Positions 46,857 to 56,179 of a stretch of DNA of 64,000 nucleotides are shown in pieces. The stretch is from Bog-473 sp963728845 (GTDB lineage: Bacteria; Actinomycetota; Acidimicrobiia; Acidimicrobiales; RAAP-2), in assembly GCA_963728845.1 (NCBI GenBank), contig CAVSLS010000046.1, forward strand, positions 1 through 64,000, written 5' to 3'. Under the pieces are notes generated by a model. It was not told where the DNA came from, searched no databases, and worked only from the letters and a program-made list of their open reading frames with translations. A program made the position numbers and the translations under genes. Each line of letters starts with the position of its first letter. Position 1 is the first letter of the stretch.

Positions 46857-46959
46857 AACCCACGTCATATGCGGATCGAGCCGGCCGATCCATCGTCACT
46901 AGGCCGGGTGCCGGCGCTCACCGTGAGCGGACACCCACGATGCCTGCTGGTCGGCCTCG

Positions 46960-47829
46960 CTAAGTACCCGCCGCCAACGCCTGGTCAGGGTTCATGGTCG
47001 CCGGCGCGGTCCGCGCCAGCACGCTGACGGCGACGCACATGGCGACAAAGGCGAACGATCCGACGGCGAGGCGGGCGACGCTGGGGGTGAAAGTCTCCCC
47101 GAAGATCCACACGCTCAACACGATGCTCACGATGGGGTCGACGATGACGATGAACGGCTGTGAGATGCTGAGCGGTCCGACGTGGAGAGCGGCTTGGTTC
47201 AGAATTCCGCCGCCAACCCCGTGACGGCGAGCGCGTAGACCGGCCAGTGCGTGAACATGCCCGACAGGCCGAATTGCGTCAGCGTGTCGGTCGTCGCCTT
47301 GATGAACGTGGCCACGAGTGCCCAGAGCATGGAAGCCGACGCTCCGAGCAGCGACGCGCTCTCTTCCCCGGCGACCCGCTCCGCCCGAGCAGCGCCAGCA
47401 GCGTCGCCGTGCCCGCCACAGCCGCGGTGGCCGACACCCAGGCTCCGCTCGTGGGCAGCGCGTTGCCGCCGCTGGGTTCGGCCATGGCGATGAAGAGGGC
47501 CAGCGAGGCGCTGGTGACGGCGGCGGCCCACCAGGTGACCGGCCGGATCGACTGGTGGAGCCACAGCCACCGCAGAACCAACGCGAAGACGAGCTCGGTG
47601 ACCAGGAGCGGCTGAACCACCGAGATCGCCCCGTTGTGCAGGGCGATGGCCTGGAAGACGAACGCTCCGCCCAGCGCCACCCATCCCAGGAGCCACAATA
47701 GGTTCGACAGCAGGTAGCGGACGAAACGCCAGCCCTTCGAATGTCGGGGGTCGCCGATGCTCGCGACGTGCTGCATGACGACGTTGAGGGCGTTGGAGAA
47801 CGCGGCCAGCAGGGCGAACAGCAGAGGCA
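46960..47829 (-). CDS. DMT (EamA-like) transporter (frameshifts near 47390 and 47215)
   Basis: GTG 47829 begins PLLFALLAAFSNALNVVMQH and multiple helices follow: LLWLLGWVALGGAFVFQAIA, SVVQPLLVTELVFALVLRWL, WWAAAVTSASLALFIAMAEP, then after shifts ASMLWALVATFIKATTDTLT, ALHVGPLSISQPFIVIVDPI and LAVGSFAFVAMCVAVSVLAR. About ten helices, two EamA-like repeats. Actinobacterial DMT proteins of this type export small metabolites. The IS110 element sits just downstream of its stop. Confidence 0.75.
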   Translation of the reverse strand, partial: CLCCSPCWPRSPTPSTSSCSTSRASATPDIRRAGVSSATCCRTYCGSWDGWRWAERSSSRPSPCTTGRSRWFSRSWSPSSSSRWFCGGCGSTSRSGRSPGGPPPSPAPRWPSSSPWPNPAAATRCPRAEPGCRPPRLWRARRRCWRCSGGAGRRGRERVAARSVGFHALGTRGHVHQGDDRHADAIRPVGHVHALAGLRARRHGVGGGILNQAALHVGPLSISQPFIVIVDPIVSIVLSVWIFGETFTPSVARLAVGSFAFVAMCVAVSVLARTAPATMNPDQALAAGT

Positions 47830-47924
47830 CTCCCCAAGCCTCAAGGTGATAGTGGGGATGGGGATAGTGCCTTTGGTCCCGAGTGGCCCCGCCCCCAGGC
47901 AGTGTGTGCCTTGCTGGGCAGCAG

Positions 47925-49320
47925 CTAGCCGGGCCGCGCGCCCTTGGCAAGGAGGACAAGATCGTGCAGGTGCACACCCCGGGACTGGCGCCGGAGCGCG
48001 ATCTCCATGTTGCCCTCGGGAACAAGCATGCGCAGGCCCTGGGGATGCACACGGAAGGTCATCGGCGTCTCCAGTTGGAGGGCCTCGCCGTCGACTCCGG
48101 CATAGGCCGTACCGGAGCGAGACCTGATCTCGAACCCCTCGCAGGTGAACTCGAAGGCGTGGCCGCTGCGCGACCCCTGGCCGGCCAGGGCAAGGGTGAC
48201 GACCTCGGCCGCCTGCGCGCCCGTCGTGGCGCTCACGGCGAACACGCCGAGCTGCCCCGTGTCGAGGCGCAGGCGCTGGGACGTACTCGGCGACGCGGCA
48301 AGCACGTAGGGGTTATTCGACACCATGACGAGGAACGACCCGTCGACCTCGGTGCCGTCGGGCGTCACGAACTGCAGATCGAAGGGCTCCTGGGTCTCGC
48401 CCACCAGCTCGGGCAGCAGCTGCTTGGTCGTCGCCACCTTGGCATCCCGGTAGCCCTCCTGCTGCACGATCCTGGCGTAGACGCCCAGCGAGACGTTGTT
48501 GACGAAGAACCGGTCGTTCACCGTCGCATAGTCGACCCGGCGCTCGAGGGCATCGCGGAAGGCGTAGACGCTCTGGCGCGGGTCGCGGCGATCCAGCCCC
48601 AGGTCGAGGGCGAAGTGGTTCCTGGTCCCCGCCGCCACGCACACGAAGGGAAGGCCCTGCGCGACGGCGATGGAGGCCACCAATGCCTGTGAGCCGTCGC
48701 CACCGGCCATTCCGAGGCAGTCGGCGCCCCGGGAGATGGCGTCTTGAGCCAGCTCGGCGAGGTCGAGCCCGTGGTCGAGCATCACGGTCTCGACGCCGAG
48801 GGAAGATGCCAACTCCACCAATCCGAACTTTTCGACCTTCCCGCCGCCCGACCACGGGTTGCACAACAGGACCGGGTGCGAGGGGGGTGCCACGTGGCGG
48901 GCTCGGCCCGCGGAGGCGGTTCCGGAGACTCGTGGCGAACGACGCCCGGGCCGCCAGAACGGCTGTCGCAAGGAGCGCGAGGCAGATGAGCGCTCGGACG
49001 AAGGACTCCCAGTCCTCGTTTCCGGCCACGAGCAAAGCGGTGACCAGGAGGACCGCACCCGCGACCATCCCGATGATCCCGTACCCGCGGCGCGGCGGCC
49101 GTTTGGTGATCGCCCACCACCCGCCGGCGACGCCGAGTGCGAAGCCGGCCATCCCGACGACGACGTACACGCCGTTGCGAACCAGGAAGCCGATCAGGGC
49201 GACAGCGAGCAGCAGGACTGCGACGAGGGAGATGATGGCGAGGACTCGCTGTAGAGCCGTAGAGGTGCGACCTGGATCACGCACGCGGTGTCGTCGGCCC
49301 CCACTCTGGTCGCACCCCAC
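47925..49320 (-). CDS. Membrane-anchored diacylglycerol kinase-like lipid kinase (frameshift near 48890)
   Basis: The N-terminal part, from GTG-type start region MGCDQSGGRRHRVRDPG at 49320, has four hydrophobic stretches (AIISLVAVLLLAVALIGFLV, GVYVVVGMAGFALGVAGGWW, GIIGMVAGAVLLVTALLVAG, FVRALICLALLATAVLAARA). After a shift near 48890 a DAGK catalytic domain follows: LLCNPWSGGGKVEKFGLVEL, CLGMAGGDGSQALVASIAVA with GGDGS, and FVCVAAGTRNHFALDLGLDR (GTxN). The tail has AGVDGEALQLETPMTFRVHP. It would phosphorylate a diacylglycerol or related lipid at the membrane. Confidence 0.85.
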
Positions 49321-49359
49321 GAGATCCCCTCGTGGTCAGGCAGACGCGCTGCCCGGCCA

Positions 49360-50127
49360 TCAGAACTGCTCCGGGACGAGCCGGTACTGGTACGAGGGCT
49401 CCTGGTAGTGGTCCGAGCCTTGACGATCAGGTAGCACCACCCGCTTGCTTTTCGGCGACTCGTAGGGGATCTGGCTCAACAGGTGGCTGATGATGTTGAG
49501 GCGACCGCGCTTCTTGTCGTTGGTGTCGGCGACGTACCACGGGGCCCACGCCGTGTCGGTCGCGGCGAACATGGCGTCTCTGGCCCGCGAGTAGTCGTAC
49601 CAGCGGCTGTAGGACTTCAAGTCCATGTCCGAGAGCTTCCAGATCTTGCGCGGGTCGTGGATGCGGCTCTCGAGGCGTCGGGTCTGTTCGTCGGCGCTGA
49701 CTTCGAGCCAGTACTTCAACAGGAGGATCCCCGTATGCACCATGGCCTTCTCGATCAGCGGTACGAGCTCGAGGAATCTGTCGGTCTCCGCCGGCTCGCA
49801 GAACCCCATGACCAGCTCGACGCCTGCCCGGTTGTACCAGCTGCGATCGAAGATCACCACCTCGCCGGCAGCAGGGAAGTGCTCAATGTAGCGCTGGACG
49901 TACATCTGCGACTTCTCGCGTTCTGTGGGGGCCGGAAGAGCGGTGACACGGAAGACCCGCGGGCTGACTCTTTCGGTGATCCGCTTGATCGTGCCGCCCT
50001 TCCCGGCAGTGTCGCGACCCTCGAAGACGATGCAGATCTTGGCTCCGGTCGCCTTGACCCACTCCTGAAGCGCGACGAGCTCCCCGTGCAGGAGTCTCAT
50101 CTCCCGCTCGTACTCTTTGCGCTTCAT
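49360..50127 (-). CDS. ppk2: Polyphosphate kinase 2, class I type
   Basis: Intact, 255 residues. ICIVFEGRDTAGKGGTIKRI carries the Walker A, VVIFDRSWYNRAGVELVMGF the Walker B with FDRSWYNR typical of class I PPK2, and RLESRIHDPRKIWKLSDMDL the lid. The end APWYVADTNDKKRGRLNIIS is also diagnostic. It interconverts polyphosphate with GTP/ATP, acting as NDP kinase. It is preceded on the same strand by a 38-residue ORF with a strong ribosome binding site. Confidence 0.93.
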   Translation of the reverse strand: MKRKEYEREMRLLHGELVALQEWVKATGAKICIVFEGRDTAGKGGTIKRITERVSPRVFRVTALPAPTEREKSQMYVQRYIEHFPAAGEVVIFDRSWYNRAGVELVMGFCEPAETDRFLELVPLIEKAMVHTGILLLKYWLEVSADEQTRRLESRIHDPRKIWKLSDMDLKSYSRWYDYSRARDAMFAATDTAWAPWYVADTNDKKRGRLNIISHLLSQIPYESPKSKRVVLPDRQGSDHYQEPSYQYRLVPEQF

Positions 50128-50140
50128 TTTGGACGGTTGA

Positions 50141-50257
50141 TCAGCGGCAGTCTTCCCGGGGTGCGGTGGTCGGATGCGCTTGGAGCCCGACCTTGTCCTC
50201 CTTGTGCTTCCTCTGTTCCAGATGCTTCCGGTCCTTCGCGTGCCCTTTGGTGGCCAT
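50141..50257 (-). CDS. 38-residue basic peptide upstream of PPK2
   Basis: ATG 50257 follows GGAGGTAAGGGTA, one of the best Shine-Dalgarno sites in the window. The peptide MATKGHAKDRKHLEQRKHKE continues DKVGLQAHPTTAPREDCR. It is very rich in Lys, Arg and His and ends 13 bases before the PPK2 start. It might bind polyphosphate or nucleic acid, or be a leader. No similarity is recognised. Confidence 0.6.
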   Translation of the reverse strand: MATKGHAKDRKHLEQRKHKEDKVGLQAHPTTAPREDCR

Positions 50258-50297
50258 TACCCTTACCTCCGATGGGTCTGAATGGGATGCAACGTCA

Positions 50298-53072
50298 TCA
50301 AGCAGTCGAGTGGGCGGTCCCCGTCACCCGACGAACCACAGGCACGGACACAGACGTGGCCTTGATCCTTCGGCGTGCGATCCACTTGCCGACCTCCCAC
50401 AAGACGAGCAGGACGACGGCGGCGAGCAGTGCAGTGCCCCATTGACGCGGGCTGAGCTGGGTCGTACCGAGCAGCCTCTGCATGAAGTCCGCTTGGGTGA
50501 TCAGGAACGCTGCGGCGATCTCGAGCAGGGCGATGCGGTTCATCCTCGAGCTGTTGAAGGTGTCGGCGGAAAAGACGCTCTGTGTCTCACTGCGGGCCTC
50601 GAAGGCAGCGACCACCAACATCAGCGAGAAGGCCACCAGTCCGATCGAGCGCCCCGTGGCCAGGCTGTTGAAGTGATTGACTCCGAACGCGATCATGCCC
50701 AGATTGGCGATGGCGATGTAGAGGCCGACGAGCCCGCTGGTGATCTTCACTGGCGAGGTGAGGATCGACTCCCCGCGTGGGCGAGGCTGGCGGTCCATGA
50801 GGCCGGGGGTCTCCATGTCGAAGCCGAGCGCCACACCGAAGGGGGCGTTGACGGCGAAGTTGATCCAGAGGATCTGGGCCGGCGTGAAGGGCTGACCGGC
50901 GGCGAGATCGAGCAGGCTTGCACCGAGGAAGGTGAGGACGAACGCAACGAGCTCGAGCAGAACGAAGCGGATGTACTTGTTCAAGTTGTCGAAGAGCTTG
51001 CGGCCCTGTTCGACGGCGAAAACGATCGTGGCAAAATTGTCGTCGGAGAGGATCATCCGTCCGGCGTTCTTCGCCACCTCGGTCCCGCTCCCCATGGCGA
51101 CGCCGATGTCGGCCGCCTTGATGGCGGGAGCGTCGTTGACGCCGTCGCCGGTCATGGCCACGACGTGGCCCTTTTTCTTGAGGGTTTCGGCCAGCAGCAC
51201 CTTGTGCTCTGGGGCCACTCGGCCGACGACGCCGATGTGGTCGATCCGCTCGAGGCGCTCCTGCTCGGATAGGGCGGCAAAATCGGCCCCCAGGATGGCC
51301 TCACCCGGAATCTCCAGCTGCTTCGCGATCGCGGCCCCGGTAATGACGTCGTCACCGGTCACCATCCGCACCTCGATGTGCGCCGCCTGCGCCTCGGCCA
51401 CAGCGGCCTTGGACTCCTCGCGAGGCGGGTCGACCATTCCGACCAGGCTTGTCATCTCCAAGGCATCGACCAGAGCAAGGAGATCACCATCAGGGTCGAA
51501 GCTGGCCGCCTCGAGGTCACGGAAGGCGCCGGCCATGACGCGGAGGCCCGCTTCTCCCATGCGCCGCATGTTCTGCTCAGCACCCTGGCGGAGCGTGTCG
51601 TCCCAGGGGACGCTGGTGCCGTTGGACCAGGCGGTGGCGGCGAGCGCCATCACCGCAGGCGCTGCTCCCTTGACGAAGCACCGCACGACCTCGTTTCCGG
51701 ACGCATTCTTGGCCTGGTTGAAGGTGGCCATCAGCTTGTAGGTCGGGTCGAACGGTAGGGTCGCGAGGCGGGGTAGTTGCTCCCGCGTGCCGTCGATGGA
51801 CATGCCAGCCTTGTGGGCCAGCACGAGCAGAGCGCCCTCCGTCGGATCGCCGACGACCTTGCCGTCGACGAGCGTCGTGTCGCTGGCAATGACGTAGGGG
51901 AGAATCGCCGCCTCGATGCTGTCGGACTTCCCGGCCGGGTGGGTGATCTTCCCCTCCAAGCTGTACCCGCCGCCGGTGATCTCGTAGCGGTCAGTCGGAT
52001 CCAGGACCTCGACCGCCGTCATCTGGTTCATCGTCAGCGTCCCGGTCTTGTCCGAGTTGATCGCGGAGGTGAACCCGAGGGTCTCGACCGAGGGCAGGTC
52101 CTTGACGATTGCCTTCTCTTTCGCCAGCTCGACGCTGCCCAACGAGAGCACCACCTGGACGACCATCGGCAGAGCGAGCGGGATCGCCGCGATCGCCAGC
52201 GCTACGGCGGTGTCGAAGAGCGTCGTCCATGACTGACCACGGCTCAGGCCAAGCGCGAACATCACGATCATCGTGAGCCCGGCGGCGGCCACGATCCACA
52301 GCGTGAGGGTGTTCATCTGCTTCGTGAGCGGCGTCTCCTCATTGGCCGTTGCCGACAGCATGTGCGCGATCTTCCCCACCTCGGTGCTGCTTCCCGTCCC
52401 GGTGACGATGACCACCCCGCTGCCGTGGGTGACAGGGGTGTGCATGAAGGCCATGTTCGATTGCTCTCCCGGACCGATCTCCCCGCCAGTCAAGGTGGCC
52501 GCGTCCTTCGCCGCCGGCACGCTTTCCCCCGTCAGCGCCGACTCGTCGATCTGCAACGCGCTCGACGCCACGATCCGTCCGTCCGCCGGCACCTCGTCAC
52601 CGGCCGCGAGCAGCACGATGTCGCCGACGACGAGCTCCTCGGCATCGATCTCGGACTCTCCGCCGCCGCGTCGTACGCGTGCCGTCGCCCTCATCATCGA
52701 CTGGAGTGCGTTCATGGCGCTCTCGGCTTTACCCGCCTGGCGCAGCCCGACGACAGCATTGAACAGGGAGATGACGATCAGCACGATCGCAGTAGTCCAC
52801 TCCTTGATCAACAGTGACACGATGGCCGCCCCCACCAGGATGACCTGCATGTAGCTGGTGTACTCGGCAAGGAATCGGCGGATCGCCGAGGGCTGCTGCT
52901 CCACGGGTAGTGCGTTCGGCCCGTGCTGCTGGAGCCTGTTCGCGGCTTCCACATCCGAAAGGCCGGTGTCCACGACCACGCCGAGCTTGGCGACGATCTC
53001 AGAGGGGTCAAGGGCGTACCAGCTCGCATCGGCGGGGGACCCCGCCTCGACAGCCTTCTTCACGGTTGCCAT
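50298..53072 (-). CDS. P2-type cation-transporting ATPase of unknown specificity
   Basis: Intact, 924 residues. N-terminal cation_ATPase_N domain (DPSEIVAKLGVVVDTGLSDV), actuator motif DESALTGESVPAAKDAATL, phosphorylation motif SAINSDKTGTLTMNQMTAVE, nucleotide-binding FDPTYKLMATFNQ and CFVKGAAPAV, hinge motif VVAMTGDGVNDAPAIKAADI. It is most like Ca-ATPases/PMA-like pumps of group P2. Ion ligands differ: helix 4 reads AAIPLALPMVVQ where SERCA has PEGLP, and helix 6 reads LWINFAVNAPFGVALGFD where SERCA has NLVTDG. Substrate therefore uncertain. Confidence 0.9.
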   Translation of the reverse strand: MATVKKAVEAGSPADASWYALDPSEIVAKLGVVVDTGLSDVEAANRLQQHGPNALPVEQQPSAIRRFLAEYTSYMQVILVGAAIVSLLIKEWTTAIVLIVISLFNAVVGLRQAGKAESAMNALQSMMRATARVRRGGGESEIDAEELVVGDIVLLAAGDEVPADGRIVASSALQIDESALTGESVPAAKDAATLTGGEIGPGEQSNMAFMHTPVTHGSGVVIVTGTGSSTEVGKIAHMLSATANEETPLTKQMNTLTLWIVAAAGLTMIVMFALGLSRGQSWTTLFDTAVALAIAAIPLALPMVVQVVLSLGSVELAKEKAIVKDLPSVETLGFTSAINSDKTGTLTMNQMTAVEVLDPTDRYEITGGGYSLEGKITHPAGKSDSIEAAILPYVIASDTTLVDGKVVGDPTEGALLVLAHKAGMSIDGTREQLPRLATLPFDPTYKLMATFNQAKNASGNEVVRCFVKGAAPAVMALAATAWSNGTSVPWDDTLRQGAEQNMRRMGEAGLRVMAGAFRDLEAASFDPDGDLLALVDALEMTSLVGMVDPPREESKAAVAEAQAAHIEVRMVTGDDVITGAAIAKQLEIPGEAILGADFAALSEQERLERIDHIGVVGRVAPEHKVLLAETLKKKGHVVAMTGDGVNDAPAIKAADIGVAMGSGTEVAKNAGRMILSDDNFATIVFAVEQGRKLFDNLNKYIRFVLLELVAFVLTFLGASLLDLAAGQPFTPAQILWINFAVNAPFGVALGFDMETPGLMDRQPRPRGESILTSPVKITSGLVGLYIAIANLGMIAFGVNHFNSLATGRSIGLVAFSLMLVVAAFEARSETQSVFSADTFNSSRMNRIALLEIAAAFLITQADFMQRLLGTTQLSPRQWGTALLAAVVLLVLWEVGKWIARRRIKATSVSVPVVRRVTGTAHSTA

Positions 53073-53361
53073 TCACAACTCCCTTCACCCTGCCGCCATC
53101 ATCTTCGTTTTCGTTCTGGTTTCTCTGACCGACCCGAACGGACCCCGAATTGTTCTACCCGCTTTTCCCTGCCATGCGGGTCCTACTCGGCCGATCACTC
53201 CAATGGCGGGGATCGACACAGTGAGAGTCTTGGTGACGTACCGATCTGCCGCCGTAGGGGCGAAGGTCCATCTGGATGCCCGCCTGCCGGAACTCGGCCT
53301 GGGGCGGCACCACCCACACCGGGTCGGTCTTGTGCCTGCGTCTTTGAACCTCCTCCGCCGA

Positions 53362-53949
53362 TCAGGAGATTCCGAGAAACCGTTCTGCGAGGGTCCGGAG
53401 TTGAGTCCGCAGGGTCTCATCGTTGCGACGAATCACCAGCGGGTGCATGACGGCGCCGCTGATTGCCGCAGTCAACATGACCGTTGCGATTTCGGAGTCC
53501 GGCTCTGCATTTGGCCCCATCAGTAGGCGGTTGAGGCGATCCAGGACCTTCACCGGTCGCTGATCCCGCGCAAACAGTCGACCCACGAGCGGGTCGGTGA
53601 GAATGGTGCTGTTCTCACGGCGGCGCTCCACGGCCAGATCGATGATCATCGTCAGAGCCACTTCTCGCGCGCGATCTTGGTCCACCTCGGATTCGGCAAG
53701 ATCGAGGACCGTTTCAAGGCGGTCGAATTCGGCACCGGCGACGGCTCGGACAATCTCATCCTTCGTCTTGTATTGGTGGTACACGGCCGCCTTGGTGACA
53801 CCGATGTCGTCGGCGATCATCTGCAATGACGTCCCACCAACGCCATTTTTCGCAAACTCTCGAAGTGCCGCTTCGATGATGCGGGTCTGAGCAGCCGATG
53901 GGGGTTTCCGCCGCCGCCTGTCTCGACTGGCGGTTCTCGACGCAGCCAT
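53362..53949 (-). CDS. TetR family transcriptional regulator
   Basis: ATG 53949 starts AASRTASRDRRRRKPPSAAQ, then TRIIEAALREFAKNGVGGTS, LQMIADDIGVTKAAVYHQYK and TKDEIVRAVAGAEFDRLETV, an intact TetR HTH. The C-terminal domain includes LVGRLFARDQRPVKVLDRLN. About 195 residues. It diverges from the oxidase-like operon starting at 54057-54104, the most likely target. Confidence 0.88.
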   Translation of the reverse strand: MAASRTASRDRRRRKPPSAAQTRIIEAALREFAKNGVGGTSLQMIADDIGVTKAAVYHQYKTKDEIVRAVAGAEFDRLETVLDLAESEVDQDRAREVALTMIIDLAVERRRENSTILTDPLVGRLFARDQRPVKVLDRLNRLLMGPNAEPDSEIATVMLTAAISGAVMHPLVIRRNDETLRTQLRTLAERFLGIS

Positions 53950-54056
53950 GGTCCCAAATCTAAGCCCAATTGCGTCGGGTAGTCGATCGGCTATGTTCTG
54001 CATCGTGGGCTGATCGGGGGTGTGCTGTGCGGCACGCCGGACCAAGGAGGCGAGTG

Positions 54057-54107
54057 ATGCGAGCGGCCGTCGGAGAAGCCGGTCTGCCCTGTGGTACGTG
54101 CCTGTGA
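54057..54107 (+). CDS. 16-codon leader ORF
   Basis: ATG 54057 follows AAGGAGG with six-base spacing and encodes MRAAVGEAGLPCGTCL with two cysteines. Its TGA overlaps GTG 54104 of the next gene. Either a leader peptide or, if one base is missing, the N-terminus of that gene. Confidence 0.35.
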   Translation: MRAAVGEAGLPCGTCL

Positions 54108-54812
54108 GACGAACCACTGGCGAACTGATCATCTTCTGGGCGCTGCCCGGCGGTGGCGATCATCTGGATCGCGGCGTTCTTCCTCTTCCCGGGTTTCCTG
54201 CCGCCCATGTCTCCGCAATGGTCGGCGCAGAAGGTGGCCGCGTTCTATGTCAACCACACATCGCGCGTCCGCTACAGCATGATCCTTTTCAACTGGTTCT
54301 GCGTGGCGCTGATCCCGATTCTCATGCTGATCGTGGAGCGGATGCGGGGCATGGCACACCGCACGCCAATTCTGCGGTATTGCGTGATCGGGGTCGCCGG
54401 TGCCGCCCCGATCGCCTTTCTCACCGCGACGATCTTCTGGCTGCTGGCGGCGTTCCGGCCCGATCGTCCCCCTGCGCTCACCCAGCTCTACAACGACCTG
54501 GCATGGATCACGTTCTCATGTGGTGTTCCCTTCCTCGTCGCCCTGTGTCTGTTCCTGGCAGTGGCGATCTACCTCGATGAGCAGGCGCGACCCGTGTTTG
54601 CGCGGTGGGTCGGCCACTTCAACCTCCTCATCGCCATCGCGCTCGTGCCGGCAGGTTTTGCCGGCCTCACGCTCAGTGGACCATTCGCCTGGAACGGCTT
54701 CCTGTCGTTCTGGGTCAAGAACGTCGCCATCGCGCTCTGGCTCGTCGTCATGGCAGTGGTGTTGGGAGAGACGATCGGGCGCGATCGGTTGGCGGAGCAA
54801 GCCTCGGCGTGA
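54104..54812 (+). CDS. Polytopic membrane protein (frameshift near 54150)
   Basis: Starts RRTTGELIIFWALPGG in one frame and continues in another as IIWIAAFFLFPGFLPPMSPQ, WSAQKVAAFYVNHTSRVRYS, FNWFCVALIPILMLIVERMR, YCVIGVAGAAPIAFLTATIF, LFLAVAIYLDEQARP and VKNVAIALWLVVMAVVLGET. About six helices, 235 residues. It resembles no named family to me. Its stop overlaps the next gene start. Confidence 0.65.
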
Positions 54813-55585
54813 AGCGACCTGCGCTTCTCGACGATCCGAAGCGGGAGCTCTGGCTGGCGTGGTACGCCACCATCGGGTTCTATTCCCTGTACACCGTCGT
54901 TTTCTTCATCATCACGCGCACCCAGCCGCCGGGGAAGCCGTGGTACTCCCCCAACCAGGTGGTGGGGTGGTTCGCCAGCCGGCACGAGGGCCTGCTCATC
55001 GGCTTTGCGCTGATCTTCATTTTGGGCGGGCTCTCCGCCACATCGATCGCACTGATCACCTACTCCATCCGGCGAATGTCGGTCAGCCGCGCCTTCGCCT
55101 ACTCGTACCTGATCCTCTACGCCGTCAGTGCGGTCCCCGGGTTCTTGTTCATCTGCGTGGCTATGACGGTGGGTGCCTTCCGGCCGGATCGCAACCCGGA
55201 GATCCTCCGGTGGATCTACGACCTCGGGTTCCTGTCCTTCTCCGGCACCATGGGCGTCTTCCTCATCGGCTCGTTGATCTGGATGCTGGCCATCCTGCTC
55301 GACAAGAACCGTGTCTTTCCGGTGTGGTTCGGCTATCTCAACCTGTGCAACGGACTGACCGAGGTGGTGGTCGCACCCTCGTGGATCTTCCATGCCGGAG
55401 TCTTCGCCTGGAACGGCGTGATCGCCTGGTGGATCAACGTGGCCGTCTTCGGTCTCTACACCGGGGCCTTCATCTTGTTGCTGCGCAACATGATCCTTCG
55501 CGAGGACTTCGGGACGGGGCCGATGCCCGACCTGCCGCCAGAGGAAGGTCGAGGCCGCATGTTGGCGGAGTTCATGGCGCCATGA
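54809..55585 (+). CDS. Polytopic membrane protein in the oxidase-like operon
   Basis: GTG 54809 overlaps the preceding TGA. The protein reads KRPALLDDPKRELWLAWYAT, IGFYSLYTVVFFIITRTQPP, LLIGFALIFILGGLSATSIA, FGYLNLCNGLTEVVVAPSWI and INVAVFGLYTGAFILLLRNM. About six helices and 258 residues. It shares topology and some motifs (e.g. WYSPNQVVGWFASRHEG versus AQKVAAFYVNHTSRVR) with the previous gene, so the two may be paralogues. Function unknown. Confidence 0.7.
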   Translation: MKRPALLDDPKRELWLAWYATIGFYSLYTVVFFIITRTQPPGKPWYSPNQVVGWFASRHEGLLIGFALIFILGGLSATSIALITYSIRRMSVSRAFAYSYLILYAVSAVPGFLFICVAMTVGAFRPDRNPEILRWIYDLGFLSFSGTMGVFLIGSLIWMLAILLDKNRVFPVWFGYLNLCNGLTEVVVAPSWIFHAGVFAWNGVIAWWINVAVFGLYTGAFILLLRNMILREDFGTGPMPDLPPEEGRGRMLAEFMAP

Positions 55586-56179
55586 CGACGACCGAACGCG
55601 ACAGTGTCGCGGGCGTCGGAGGAGGGATCGTCGGAGCACGTTCCCGGCGGGCGCGACATCTGGTTCTTCGTGCTGTTCGAATCCCTCGTCTTCACCTCGT
55701 ATTTCTGCGTCTACCTGTTCAACCGGACACAGCACGAGCAGGCATTCCTGCTCGGACAGTCCCACCTGCTGCTGTGGCTGGGCGTGCTCGAGACGATCGT
55801 CCTGCTCTCGAGCTCCTGGGCCGTGGCCCGATGTGTCCAGCACGCCCGGGCCGGGCGGTTCGAGCGTGCCCGGCGAGAGGCGTTCTTGACCGCCGGTTTC
55901 GGGCTGGTGTTCCTCATCCTCAAGATCGTCGAGTGGGTCCGGCTGATCCACATGGGGGACACGTTCACCAGCAGCCAGTTCTTCCAGTACTACTTCTTCC
56001 TGACCGCGATCCACTGCGTGCATCTCTTGGTCGGCTTCGTCGTGCTCGGGGTGCTCGTGTATCAGCTGTCAGGCGAGAAGCGGCGTTCTCAAGTGACCGT
56101 CGAGACCTGCGCCACCTATTGGCACTCGGTCGACTTCTTCTGGGTGTTGATCTTCGCCCTGCTCTACGTGGTGAGGTGA
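55582..56179 (+). CDS. Cytochrome c oxidase subunit III/NorE-like protein (frameshift near 55605)
   Basis: After a short N-terminal piece (MTTTERDSVAGV) the frame shifts to EEGSSEHVPGGRDIWFFVLF. The COX3/NorE pattern is good: GGRDIWFFVLFESLVFTSYF, GVLETIVLLSSSWAVARCVQ, LVFLILKIVEWVRLIHMGDT (conserved Glu), FFLTAIHCVHLLVGFVVLGV and TCATYWHSVDFFWVLIFALL (YWHxVD). Subunits I and II are absent nearby. ATGA coupling to both neighbours. Confidence 0.85.

Larger units (their letters stand above)
45283..46959 (-). mobile_element. IS110-family insertion element, boundaries not resolved
   Basis: Outer limits are the flanking genes: the dehydrogenase stop at 45282 and the DMT transporter stop at 46960. 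The true ends lie somewhere inside. IS110 elements lack classical terminal inverted repeats and do not make target duplications reliably, so the ends need comparison with an empty site. Only one copy is in the window. Confidence 0.6.

Noticed and set aside
50257..50298. A gene fusion of the 38-residue peptide with PPK2
   Set aside because: An in-frame TGA at 50141-50143 and the separate ATG of PPK2 support two genes; the PPK2 domain is complete without extension.
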